NCBI GenBank assembly: GCA_933228895.1
Contig: OW121856.1
Location: forward strand, 17,625,805-17,689,804
Length of the DNA stretch: 64,000 bases
Direction of reading: 5' to 3'
Origin: Platycnemis pennipes
Taxonomy: Eukaryota > Arthropoda > Insecta > Odonata > Platycnemididae
Shown: in pieces, positions 22,233 to 31,754 of the stretch
Layout: the number at the start of each line of letters is the position of its first letter
How positions within the stretch are numbered: position 1 is the first letter of the stretch
Translations under genes and position numbers: made by a program
The notes under the pieces: model-generated
Seen by the model: only the letters and a program-made list of their open reading frames with translations
Databases searched by the model: none
What the model was told of the DNA's origin: nothing

Positions 22233-22950
22233 GCCTACATCTACATCTACATCTACATAATACCCTGCAAGCCACCACAAGGGTGTGTGGCAGGGGGTGA
22301 TTGCTCACCAAACATGCACTACATATCATGCATAAAAAAGGAATAGTATTAATATAGTAGTCAGAACTACACTATTTAAAAAAGATGGAAATTGCAAAGC
22401 AAACATGCAAAAACCTTCTGTTAGTAGGGTTAGCTTTAAGTACTCATACCAACATGCAGCCACCAATGCTATTCATTGCTACTCTCCGATAGGACATATT
22501 TACCGTTATTCGTATCTCTAATTGTGCGAGGGAAAAAGGACATTTTGAATCGGTCAGTTCGGCAATCAATTTCTCTAACTTTATGATCATGGTCCAATCT
22601 GCCATAGTAAGTTGGGGTTCGTAAAATATTTTAACATCATCACTGAAAATATTGCCTAGGAATTTGTTTACGAGATTAAGTCTAAATTTCAACCTGCGAT
22701 CTGACAATGATTCCCATTTCAATTCATTTAATAGACTGGTTACGCTAATATAATTATCGTATCGTCCCTTTACAAATCTTGCCGATCTTCGCTGCAAACG
22801 TTCAAGTTCATTACTTAGACCGATTTCGTAGGGATCCCATACACTGGCAGCATATTCCAAATGAGGTCTAACAAGGGAAAAGTAGCTGATTTCTTGTACA
22901 TGATCGTCACATTTACCCAATACTCTTTTAAGAGTATTGGGTACGTTCGT
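22233..22950 (-). mobile_element. CR1/L2-A LINE, reverse copy with long C-terminal frame
   Basis: Tail (ACATCT)n at 22234-22258, then the hairpin and 3' UTR. The 158-residue reverse frame (22444-22920) reads 'MGKCDDHVQEISYFSLVRPH', 'LEYAASVWDPYEIGLSNELE', 'RLQRRSARFVKGRYDNYISV' and 'LSDRRLKFRLNLVNKF'. A frameshift before 'IFYEPQLTMADW' replaces the true C-terminus 'ILRTPTYYGRLDH'. 5'-truncated at about 22950. Confidence 0.9.
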
Positions 22951-23021
22951 TTCATTAATTAATAAGCTCGCGAACTAGACGCTAAAACTGTAACGGAGTT
23001 ACCCGAGAAATTACGCAAGAG

Positions 23022-23085
23022 TTAGACATTCTATGGAGAAAAATATCATTCGCCTTGACTGGGACTCAAACTCGGACACCCAAAC
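23022..23085 (-). mobile_element. tRNA-derived SINE (family S2), reverse tail copy
   Basis: On the minus strand it reads GAGTTTGAGTCCCAGTCAAG (B box), GGCGAATGAT, a T tract, then AATGTCT. It is the inverted counterpart of the plus copy at 23105-23225. Confidence 0.6.
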
Positions 23086-23104
23086 CCGGAGCCTCTATAG
23101 TTTC

Positions 23105-23225
23105 CACATAGCAATAGGACATCTTGGTAGCTCAACTGGTAGAGCACCTGGACGGAAATCAAGGGGTCCGGGTTCGAGTCCCGGTCAAGGCGAATGATTT
23201 TTTTCTCTGTGTAATGTCTTGCTAT
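23105..23225 (+). mobile_element. tRNA-derived SINE (family S2)
   Basis: A box TAGCTCAACTGG and B box GGTTCGAGTCC are correctly spaced in a tRNA-like head (23112-23196); CTTG/CAAG remains of the acceptor stem, and the T arm CCGGG/CCCGG is perfect. The anticodon arm does not pair and the acceptor stem is broken, so this is not a functional tRNA. The tail continues GCGAATGATTTTTTTCTCTG. Related heads occur at 54787-54870 and 54495-54555. Confidence 0.7.
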
Positions 23226-23840
23226 TCAAGTTTCATGATAATCTAGTCTCGAAAAAACGCCTATTGCTGAGGTGTTTGCATTCGACTAAAAGTAATGATT
23301 TGGCTGATAATATTGTGATTGGCCTATGAATAATTAATACCCTACACTCAGTTGGTAAATGAGGACAAAGACCTTTAGAGATTTTCCGTGACAAGAATGC
23401 TGAGTCGTGGGCTGTGATGCGAGTGTCAAACCTCAAACTAAATGCGACTAAGCGACATGAATCATGAGCACCATCCATCACGGGTGCTATCAATAACAGT
23501 TCTGTCACTTCGCTCCTTCAATAAATCGTTTTCACAGATGGATGACCTCGCAGTAATCGTATTTGGGCACTCGCCCAGATTAAAGGGATGGACAAAAACC
23601 TTTTCATTGATTTTCAAATATTGCAAACAATATTGTCAAAACACTGCAGGTTATATCTCAGTCAAGCCGGATTGGTTACGCAACGAATATCAAAATCAAC
23701 ACAAAAGAACCTATCACAAACACTAAATAAATAATACATGTCTCTGTAGGTCTTAAATCAACTTCAAAAATGAAAAACTTAATATCATTAATTCTTTAAG
23801 CTTACATTTCCAGATTGGGTAAAGCAACTAAGAGTGAAGT
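23226..23840. other. Unassigned DNA
   Basis: Overlapping opposite-strand ORFs of 91 and 94 residues have no motifs. No repeat recognised. Confidence 0.35.
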
Positions 23841-24351
23841 TGTTTGCCATATTTTTTATTGGCGATACTGATACGAAAAACGAATTTTAGTGAAAAAATT
23901 AATCTTCTAACCACAACCATTCACACATAAATCCAAAATTAAAATAAGCAAAAGGTGACGCCCACCGAAAATGCTGCTGTGATAACATTGACGTCATTTT
24001 CCTCCCGACCTTGACTGCTTTCAGGGGAGGGGGAAGGGAGTGGAGGGGGGTTCTCGGAAGGTCTGCTCGCACAGATGCTGTCACAACTGCTCCGATTGGC
24101 CGAGTCAGCTGTGTTCCCCTCCTTTGCGATAAGGCGAAGTAGCTTCGCGGGCTCAGTTGTGATTGGACGAAGTCGATACACGTCAGAGGTTGCACCACGC
24201 CCACTTTTCCGAAAGGGTTAAAAACAACAGTTTTTCGCCGCTTATAACTCTGGAAATAATTGTTGGATCAGAAAACGAAAAAATACGGGCCCTTTTATTT
24301 TACAAACCCTATCAGATTCGGCATTAAAAGAATATGGTAAACGACCCCATT
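23841..24351 (+). mobile_element. Interspersed repeat M, copy 2
   Basis: Shows the longest terminal inversion of the family: GTTTGCCATATTTTTTATTG at the left against AAAGAATATGGTAAACGACC at the right. It includes the TGACGTCA (about 23991), inverted CCAAT boxes (CTCCGATTGGCC, GTGATTGGACGAAG) and CCACTTTTCCGAAAGGGTT. The overlapping reverse frames of 101 and 80 residues simply reflect conserved repeat sequence. Confidence 0.72.
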
Positions 24352-24367
24352 GGACGAGCGAAAGTCT

Positions 24368-24476
24368 CTTACGTCATACCTTCGTCCAGGAACAACTGAG
24401 ACTGCCGGGGTTCAAACCCGAGACGTCCCGGTAAGACGCCAGGTCTCTAAACACTGCACCAGCCCGGCCTAAATTG
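24368..24476 (-). mobile_element. tRNA-derived SINE-like unit (family S3)
   Basis: On the minus strand: GGGCTGGTGCAGTG (A-box region), then GGGTTTGAACCCCGGC (B box) and a short tail. The acceptor stem is not intact, so it is classed as tRNA-derived rather than a tRNA gene. It abuts the 5' end of the large L2-A copy. Confidence 0.55.
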
Positions 24477-24509
24477 TACAGAAAATGAGCTGACATGCAA
24501 CTAAGAGCC

Positions 24510-25594
24510 ACAAGGCCACTACTATTGCTTTTAAAATATATAGAAAAAATAGACATAACAGAGCAGGTGGTGGTGTTTTAATTGCAGTCAAGAACTCAAT
24601 CATTAGCAAAGCAGTAATATTTCCGGACAACCCCTTAGAATGTGTTTGGTGTTCATTAACATGCCCTAATTCCAAATCAATATCTGTCTGCGCAATCTAT
24701 AGGCCCCCTAACACTGATGTTGAGTCATTATTAGAACTGGGAAAACAGATAAATTCTATAACGTCCCGTAACAGCGAGCGTAATATAATAATAGGTGGAG
24801 ATATCAATGCACCATCAATAAACTGGAGAACATACTGCTTCAAAGCTGAAGGAAGCGACAAGGACATCTGTGAGACTCTATTAGATGTGTTCTCCAATAA
24901 CTCCCTGACACATTTAGCTACAGCACCTAATAGAGGGGACAACACTCTTGATTTACTGGCAACCAACATCCCACAACATGTGACAATGGACGACACGGTT
25001 GATGGAATCAGTGACCACAGAGTTATAACTGCAAAATTCTCACTATCTTTAGATAAAAATTTTAAACAAAAAAGAAAGATTTACATTTTTAAAAGAGCAG
25101 ACTTTGCTAAATTTAAAATTTATTTAAGAGATTCCTTATCGGATTTCAAAACGTCTTCCAGAAACGAATGTACCAATGATTCATGGAAGTCATTCAATAA
25201 TATCATGCGCTCTGGGATCAATAGATATATACCTAGTAAATTCAAAAAAGAAAGCCCTGAACCTAGGTGGTACAATGCCGAAGTGAGAAAATCCCTGAGA
25301 CGGCAGCGAATATGCCAGGCTAAAATGAAAATAATTAGTAAATATATGCCCACTGATGAGCGTAATGTAATAATTGAAAATTATAAAATTTCAAAATCCA
25401 CTGCAAAGACAGCCCTTAGTAATTCATTTGCAGAATTCAAAAGAAAAACACTTGGGGAGCAGATGAAAGAAAATCCAAAAGTCTTCTGGTCGTACGTAAG
25501 GGAAGTGCAAGGCCATAAGTCTGCCGTCAATTCACTTAAAAATGATGTAGGAGTGAAATGGCCACAAACACACTTGACAAAGTTAACTTGCTAA
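24510..25594 (+). pseudogene. L2-A endonuclease domain and linker
   Basis: The frame reads 'YRKNRHNRAGGGVLIAVKN', 'CAIYRPPNTDVESLLELGKQ', 'NIIIGGDINAPSINWRTY' (GGD-N), 'NRGDNTLDLLATNI' and 'VDGISDHRVITAKFS' (SDH), the AP-endonuclease motifs that nick target DNA. The first EN motifs (N and E) are missing by 5' truncation. From about 25100 a linker follows ('RSGINRYIPSKFKKESPEPR', 'WYNAEVRKSLRRQRICQAKM', 'NPKVFWSYVREVQGHKSAV'), then a one-base shift near 25560. Confidence 0.9.
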
Positions 25595-26541
25595 ATTCCG
25601 TCATCCAAACCGTTTTTAACCCACCTTCCGCGGATTCAACTGTCGTGTTACCTGACATCTTTCAGCGGTTGATGCAACCAATTGACATTTCCTGTAATGG
25701 TATTGAAAAGTTACTTAAAGATATAAGCCCCAACAAATCTCCTGGCCCTGATCAAATTCCTTCCCGCGTATATAGAGAGTTAGCCTCCGAAATTTCCCCC
25801 TACCTTGAAATAGTATTTAATAAATCCCCGACCGAACACGTCGTACCGATGGACTGGAAAGCAGCCGATGTAACACCCATTTTTAAAAGTGGTGATAGGG
25901 AGCAGCCGTCTAACTACAGACCTATATCCCTCACATCCATTTCATGCAAGGTCCTGGAACATATAATTGTCAGTTCAGTCATGGGACACCTAGATAGCCA
26001 GAATTTATTGTCCAATGTCCAGCATGGCTTCCGAAAGAGCAGATCGTGGGAAACTCAACTTGCTTTCTTTTCCCACAGTATTTTAGTTTCTGGCGAAAAT
26101 AATATTCCAGTGGATGCTATATTTCTCGACTTCAAGAAAGCTTTTGACAAGGTTTCCCATACCAAACTAATTCTGAAATTAAAATCTTATGGGTGAGACA
26201 GTAACATTATTTCATGGATTAATGATTTTCTGTATGATCGGGTTCAAAGTGTTGTTATGGACGGTATTACCTCACCGGCAATTAAAGTCACTTCGGGTGT
26301 CCCACAAGGTAGTGTGATAGGTCCACTCCTATTCCTTTTGTACATAAATGATATCCATAAGGTGGTAAAAAGTAAGCTTCGTCTATTTGCCGATGACACA
26401 GTAGTGAATTGGGAAATTCTATGCCCAAACGATATAGAATATTTAAATGATGACCTAAAAGCAATTGAAAATTGGTGTGATACATGGCAGTTAGAATCAA
26501 ATTTTAAAAAAATGTCTTACTCTGAATTTTTGGTAAAATAA
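25558..26541 (+). pseudogene. L2-A reverse transcriptase domain
   Basis: Reads 'NKSPGPDQIPSRVYRELASE', 'DWKAADVTPIFKSGDREQPS', 'NYRPISLTSISCKVLEHIIV', 'VQHGFRKSRSWETQLAFFSH', 'VDAIFLDFKKAFDKVSHTKL' (first catalytic Asp). After a TGA at 26194-26196 it continues 'SGVPQGSVIGPLLFLLYIND' and 'KLRLFADDTVVNWEI' (FADD). The core RT residues are present, but the stop and the later shift near 26520 ('FKKMSYSEFLVK') prevent a full product. This enzyme performs target-primed reverse transcription. Confidence 0.92.
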
Positions 26542-26639
26542 TAGCTCTCCTCATAGCACTTACAATATAAGTAATAATGAATTAACAAAGGTGGAATCCA
26601 TGAAATATCCGGAATAAGACTGACACATGATCTTTCCTG

Positions 26640-27081
26640 GGGTAAACACATACGTGAAATAATGGGTCAAGCGAATCGTAAACTGGGATTCGTCAAATGA
26701 GTACTGGGTAAATGTGACGATCACGTACGAGAAATCAGCTCCTTTTCCCTTGTAAGACCTCATTTGGAATATGCTGCCAGTGTATGGGATCCCTACGAAA
26801 TTGGTCTAAATAACGAACTTGAACGTATGCAACGAAGATCGGCAATATTTGTAAAGGGACGGTATGATAACCTAATGAGCGTAACCAGTCTATTAAATGA
26901 ATTAAATTGGGAATCATTGTCAGATCGCAGGTTGAAATTTAGACTTAATCTCATAAATAAATTCCATGGTTGACTGGACCATAATCACAAAATTAGAGAA
27001 ATTGATAGCCGAACTGACAGATTCAAAATGTCCTTTTTTCCTCGTACTATTAGCGATATGAATAACGGTAAATGTATTTAG
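26640..27081 (+). pseudogene. L2-A RT C-terminal region
   Basis: 'GKHIREIMGQANRKLGFVK', a TGA, then 'VLGKCDDHVREISSFSLVRP', 'HLEYAASVWDPYEIGLNNE' and 'SDRRLKFRLNLINKFHG'. A deletion of about 75 bp removes the 'NIFSDDVKNILRTPTYY' part, then 'DRTDRFKMSFFPRTI' follows with a shift. This C-terminal block is the most frequently repeated coding piece in the window. Confidence 0.88.
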
Positions 27082-27356
27082 TACGAGTGTAGCAATGGAT
27101 AACATTGGTAGCTGCATGTTGGTATAAGGACTTAAAGCTAACCCAACTCACGGCATGTTTTAGAATGTATCCTTTGTTATTTTTTTGCAATAGCGTAGTT
27201 TTCAACAGTACCTATACAAGTGGGTACTATTCCTTTTTTTATCCATGATATGTAGTGCATGTTTGGATACAGTTCACCCCCTGCCACACACCTTTATGGT
27301 GGCTTGCAGGGTATTATGTAGATGTAGATGTACTACCTGGTCCTTCTTTCCTCTCA

Positions 27357-27555
27357 CAATTAGGGATATGATGTCACGGTAGGTTGAGTAGTGTATCAGA
27401 ATTAATACAAGAATTAGGGTGGGAGTAATTATCAAAGTGTAGGTTAAAATACAGATTAAATCTATTAGATAAATTTCGATCAGAGAGCTTTATTGAAGAT
27501 GTTAGGCATATATTAAAAACACCAGTGTATGATGCTAGCTTTGACCAGACCTTTA
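27357..27555 (+). mobile_element. CR1/L2-B fragment, left arm of inverted pair
   Basis: The plus strand encodes 'RLSSVSELIQELGW', then the 'SDSFTEDVRHILKTPVYDAS' region with stops, ending at TTTGACCAGACC. No 3' UTR or tail. Its inverted partner is 27622-27795. Confidence 0.8.
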
Positions 27556-27559
27556 TAGT

Positions 27560-27925
27560 ACGGGGGAAAAATGCCATTTTGAATCTATCTGTACGACAAT
27601 CTATCTCTCTAATCTTATTTATCTGGTCGAATCTAGCATAATACGCTGGTGTTTTTAATATCTGCCTAACATCTTCAGTAAAGCTATCCGATTGAAATTT
27701 CTGCAATAGATTTAATCTGAACTTTAATCTACGCTCTGATAATGATTCCCACCCTAATTCTTGTATTAATTCTGATACACTACTCAACCTATCGTAACAC
27801 CTTTTGACGAACCTAGCTGCTCTACGCTGCACACTGTCTAGTTCTCTCATCAAACCTAATTCATTAGGATCCCATACACTGGCTGCATACTCAAGGTGGG
27901 GCCTAACTAGTGAAAAGTAGCATCG
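27560..27925 (-). mobile_element. CR1/L2-B fragment, right arm of inverted pair
   Basis: The reverse frame (27374-27853) begins 'MRELDSVQRRAARFVKRCYD', 'RLSSVSELIQELGWESLSER', 'RLKFRLNLLQKFQSDSFTED' and 'VRQILKTPAYYARFDQINKI', ending 'DCRTDRFKMAFFPRTIKVW'; the frame then reads through the left arm in antisense. Upstream, 'LVRPHLEYAASVWDPNELG' is readable to about 27925. Confidence 0.85.
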
Positions 27926-28680
27926 CTCATATACTTCAAAATATGCTTCACTTCACCTTTTCCATCGGATGTTTTGAGGCAAAAGAGTTTTATCTCTACA
28001 ATAATACCTTAAAAACTAGGACCATTTGCATATCACACATTTCTTGTAAAATATTAGGGAAACAATTTTCCAATTCAGAGGCAAAATACTTTCTTTAGCA
28101 AGGAAAGAATTTTTCGAAGAGTTCCCTCGTATGCAGGCTCAAATACTCCGTGACTTTTTTCGATTAGGAAAACCACTCTCCTGTGCACTTCACCCTCTAG
28201 AGAGCATTCCAGTGACCCAGTCCCTTGCCCTTCGCGACCCGAGGGGTTGCAATTGGAATGCAAGGTCACGATCCAATCTCCCCTCTCCCTTCCCATCTCC
28301 AGGAAAGTTCAAGGTCGGGTTAATCTTGGGGGAGGACTCTTTTTAATGGCATTTCGCCTCGGCGTTGAACCGGAAAAGGCTGAGCGCCGAAAACACTTCA
28401 GTAATGGGGAATTTCATCTCCTGTGCAGACCACCTTTCTCATGCTTTGTCTGGTGTGCCATTCTAAAAGATTCCACTCCTTGATCTAGCGGGGAAATGAA
28501 ACTAAAATTTCTCGTTGACATCTTAATTTTGCATATACTTTTTTCCGGCGTCGGAAAATGGTAAAGATTCAAAATCTTATACATAAAATAGAATGTATGT
28601 GCGTAAATATGTTGGCCCAAAAATTTGAGAACCTATTGTAGAGCAGCTTTGAAACTTTAAAATTTATTAAATGCAATCCC
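27926..28680. other. Unassigned DNA, GC-richer at 28130-28490
   Basis: 28130-28490 is noticeably less A/T-rich than its surroundings and is open in several short frames (71-78 residues). No motif was recognised. It could be part of a host gene or an unknown repeat. Confidence 0.3.
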
Positions 28681-28689
28681 TGGAAAGAT

Positions 28690-29385
28690 AATAGGCTACT
28701 TTTATTGTGACCAAATGTCCTCGGTTCGACCCCAGTTGAGTCAAAGTGTCCTCACATAAAAACATGTAAAGGTCTTTCTTACAGCTTGCATATATTTTTT
28801 AATTTAAAAATTTTAATAAGAATTACCTTATGCACAAAGTTGAGACTCATACCAGCCGAAAGATAATTCAACAGCATATTTTTATGACTATCGTCGAATT
28901 CTGATTCGAGATTAAAATATCTGGTTCTTCAGTAAATTATGACGATTTCTGGTGAATTTTTTCAGTTTCAACAGGGACTGTTGCATTATAAAAAATAATG
29001 GAGGCATGTTTATAGGCATATTAATTCGCCTAAAACTGGAGAGCCAAACATAGTAGGTACGGCATGAAAATTGTGAAGTTTCATAAATGCCTTTCTTGCA
29101 CAGGATACTTTTCATAGATATAAATAATATTCCCCGGTTTGACCTCAGACGATTCAAAGCGTTCTAATCAGATTTACATGCAAAGGTCTTATTGCTTGAG
29201 GTATTATTTTATTTGTAAATTTTAACTAGAAATATTCACTGCACAAACATGAGAAACACAATAGACGCAAGATAATTCAACACCGATTCTTACTTTTATC
29301 GTCGAATAATGATTTTGATTAAAATTACCAAATTACGATTTCCTGAAATTTTACTGTTTAAACAGCCATTTCCCATGGCGACCGA
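28690..29385. repeat. Diverged direct duplication of about 270 bp
   Basis: 28690-28970 and 29110-29385 share an ordered set of words: CGGTTCGACC/CGGTTTGACC, ACATGTAAAGGTCTT/ACATGCAAAGGTCTT, AAAGATAATTCAACA/GCAAGATAATTCAACA and CGTCGAAT. Unit spacing is about 420 bp. This may be an old tandem duplication or two copies of an unnamed interspersed repeat. Confidence 0.55.
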
Positions 29386-30230
29386 AAGCTTTGTTTACAA
29401 ATAACTTTGATATTACGAACCGCTCACCGCATGCGGTAAGACAACGCAAGCGGAGTCATACCACCCGAAATCGGTCTCACCGCCAGATGCGATGAATAAC
29501 GAGCTAGAGGCGGTATCGTACCACAGGAAGGGGTCGGTATAGCATCATGGGCAGGGACCCTGCCTTTGAAACTCCGCCTAGTTGTATAATCAACATGGCT
29601 GCCGTTTGTTTACGATAGTTAGCCTAGTCTGATGTATTTATAAGTGTTGTATCCTTTGTTGTAGGACTTTTAATGCTTTTGTAATGCATGAAATGCAATT
29701 AGAAAATCTGAGCAAAGGTAAGGAAGGTAAACGTAGTGCAGTTTGATCGCAAAACTATCTATCGTTGTGATTCTCTGGTATTGCCCATTGTAATAAGACG
29801 TAAGATATTTTATTGTTTTGTATCTTTCTTGCCGTTTGTAAAGCGATATATTAATATTATAAGAATTTATGCATTGAGTTTAATGTCCTTTTGCGTGGTT
29901 TATAGCCATCACTACATTTATTTGAGCTAATTTACCGTAATTCGTCACTTAATTGTGCTTGATAATTAATAAATTCCAAAGACCCAGACGCGTAATGGAT
30001 ACAAGAATCTTAAAGGTGGGTGACGATTGTACTGCAATATAATTATATTTTTCAAATCTGTGTCCCACAGGTGCTGGTGAGGTATTTTATGCTAAGCACT
30101 TCAGCCAATCTTATCGAAGAGAGAACTTTTTGCAGGAATTGCACCTCGACTGCAAGACCACCTTCATATACTTGTCATAAACAACGTACACTAGAGGGGC
30201 GGTGATGAGAAATTTCAGTATTTCTTGAAA
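29386..30230 (+). other. Possible host exons (weak)
   Basis: At 29588 an ATGGCTGCCG starts a very short frame. AAAG/GTAAGGAAGG at about 29715 looks like a splice donor. TCAAATCTGTGTCCCACAG at 30052-30070 looks like an acceptor, followed by an open phase reading 'AGEVFYAKHFSQSYRREN' and 'FLQELHLDCKTTFIYLS' to a TAA at 30180. A locally CpG-rich patch lies at 29400-29580. These signals are suggestive only; no protein family was recognised. Confidence 0.25.
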
Positions 30231-30654
30231 ACAGTACGGAAATTAAGCGAGCAGAATGTTGCAGATTCACATCTTTCTCGGCCGAAATCAATTGTAACAA
30301 GTTTACATTGTGCGTTCCCTAAAGGTTTAGTGGCGTCATTCGAGTGGCGGCAAAGTGTTATCGAAAGATAATACCCAGTGACTACGAAATGCTTAACTAA
30401 TAAGGTTTTCTACTTCCCTTTGTGTCTCTGAAGTGTTCATCTTGGCAACAAAATTGGTTTGAGAAATCTTTAGGCTTCACACGGCGTTCCAAATTTGTTT
30501 ATTGAGCATTGTTGAGTGAGTACGCAATGGATAAAGATGTGATTTGAGTGAAATGCGTATAGAATGGTCCTAGCCTGTCATAACAATTGGTGCACTCACG
30601 CTGGTGAGTTACAATAAACTTAAAGGTTAATTTAATTTTGTAATGCATTTGTAA
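30231..30654. other. Unassigned AT-rich DNA
   Basis: No recognisable element. Confidence 0.4.
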
Positions 30655-30720
30655 TTTTTTTCATCTATATAATACCTTGAAAGCCACCAGAAAGGTGTGT
30701 GGCAGTTATCGTAAGGTAAT
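30655..30720 (-). mobile_element. CR1/L2-A 3' tail scrap (reverse)
   Basis: CATCTATATAATACCTTGA followed by GCCACCAGAAAGGTGTGTGG: the terminal hairpin only. Confidence 0.75.
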
Positions 30721-30787
30721 ATGTACGGTATACTCCATCAAGGTGTTGAGAAATGAGCAGAACTTTAGTCTTGTGACTTCATTTCGT

Positions 30788-30860
30788 GGTCATCATCATC
30801 ATCATCGGGCCACAATCCTAAGATTGGTTTGACGCAGTTCTTCATTCAATTCTTCCATTG
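30788..30860 (-). mobile_element. RTE LINE 3' tip (reverse)
   Basis: (TCA)n, then CACAATCCTAAGATTGGT and TTGACGCAG: the last ~60 bp of the RTE family, heavily 5'-truncated. Confidence 0.82.
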
Positions 30861-30905
30861 GCACCTAAAATGTTCACAAGGAAGTAATACTTTGTATTTC
30901 CACTC

Positions 30906-31013
30906 AAACGTATTACAACAGCACGACCAGTTTCACACGCTAGGGCATCAAGGGGTTCCTGTACCAGATGATGCCCTAGCAGGTGAAAACGGTCGTACTG
31001 TTGTAATACGTTT
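30906..31013. mobile_element. Penelope-type terminal repeat palindrome
   Basis: Arms 30906-30950 and 30969-31013 are inverted over 45 bp with three mismatches around an 18-nt loop. The right arm holds AGATGATGCCCTAGC...GTGAAAACGGTCGTAC, resembling the PLE hammerhead core with a changed first motif (CAGATGA). Confidence 0.6.
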
Positions 31014-31754
31014 CATCTACATAATACCCTGCAAGCCACCATAAAGCTGTGTGGCAGAGAATGAACTATCACCAAACATGCACACATATCATACATAAAA
31101 AAGGATTAGTACTTGTATAGATACTGTTCAAAACTACGCTACTTAAAAAAAGATAAAAATAGCAAAGCACACATGCAAAAACATGTCGTTAGTTGGGTTA
31201 GCTTTAAGTCCTTATACCAACATGCAGCTACCAATGTTATCCATTGCTACACTCATACTGGATATATTTACCGTTATTCATATCCCTAATAGTACAAGGA
31301 AAAAAGGACATTTTGAATCTGTCAGTTCGGCAATCTATTTCTCTAATTTTGTGATTATGGTCCAGTCTGTTGAATGTTATGTTCTTCTTATTATTTTATT
31401 TTCTTAAGAAGTAGTACAGTCACGTTCACGATACAAAAACTTAATCAATCAACAACATATATATTATTAAATCACCGTCACTTGGATACCTATCAACATA
31501 ATTATATCATATTTCTTTTGTTATTGCACATACGAGAAATAGCGCAACCTAACACAGTCTACCATAGTAAGTTGGGGTCCACAAATTATTTTTAACATCA
31601 CCACTGAAAATATGGTCTTGGAATTTGTTTAAGAGATTAAGTCTAAATTTCAACCTGCGATCTGACAATGATTCCCAATTTAAGTAATTTAATAGACTGG
31701 TTACGCTATTAATAATACGCATACAGTCCCTTTACAAATCTTGCCGATCTTCGC
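31014..31754 (-). mobile_element. CR1/L2-A LINE, reverse copy with a nested solo LTR
   Basis: Starts with the tail CATCTACATAATACCCTGC, then the 3' UTR and the C-terminal RT region; interrupted by 31368-31554, then resumes at TACCATAGTAAGTTGGGG and stops at GATCTTCGC (31754). The frame is decayed. Confidence 0.9.
31368..31554. mobile_element. Solo LTR (probably Copia-like), 5-bp TSD
   Basis: A 187-bp insert starting TGTTGAATGTTATG and ending CAACCTAACA, i.e. TG...CA termini, flanked by CAGTC at 31363-31367 and 31555-31559. The host L2-A copy is continuous once the insert and one CAGTC are removed. Short length and the TGTTGAA start fit Copia-type LTRs. No internal region is present, consistent with LTR-LTR recombination. 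Confidence 0.72.

Larger units (their letters stand above)
24483..27335 (+). mobile_element. CR1/L2-A LINE, longest copy (EN + RT + 3' end)
   Basis: The most complete family A copy in the window. It starts inside the APE endonuclease and runs through the RT to the 3' hairpin and a TGTAGATGTAGATGTA tail (27318-27332). One frameshift (about 25560), an in-frame TGA at 26194-26196, a further frameshift near 26520 and an internal deletion near 26967 inactivate it. The deletion is shared with the reverse copy at 31755-32328. The order EN, RT and hairpin with microsatellite tail, and no poly(A), fits the CR1/L2 group of the Jockey superfamily. Confidence 0.92.

Noticed and set aside
22234..22258. 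CRISPR-like or microsatellite array of TACATC units
   Set aside because: It is the LINE's 3' tail: it always follows the same hairpin and has no spacers.
23112..23196. tRNA gene
   Set aside because: A and B boxes and the T arm are good, but the anticodon arm does not pair and the acceptor stem is broken; related heads occur elsewhere, so it was called a SINE.
26560..26917. Reverse-strand ORFs repeated identically at 31965-32322
   Set aside because: They are antisense to L2-A coding sequence; their identity reflects the duplicated segment, not protein conservation.
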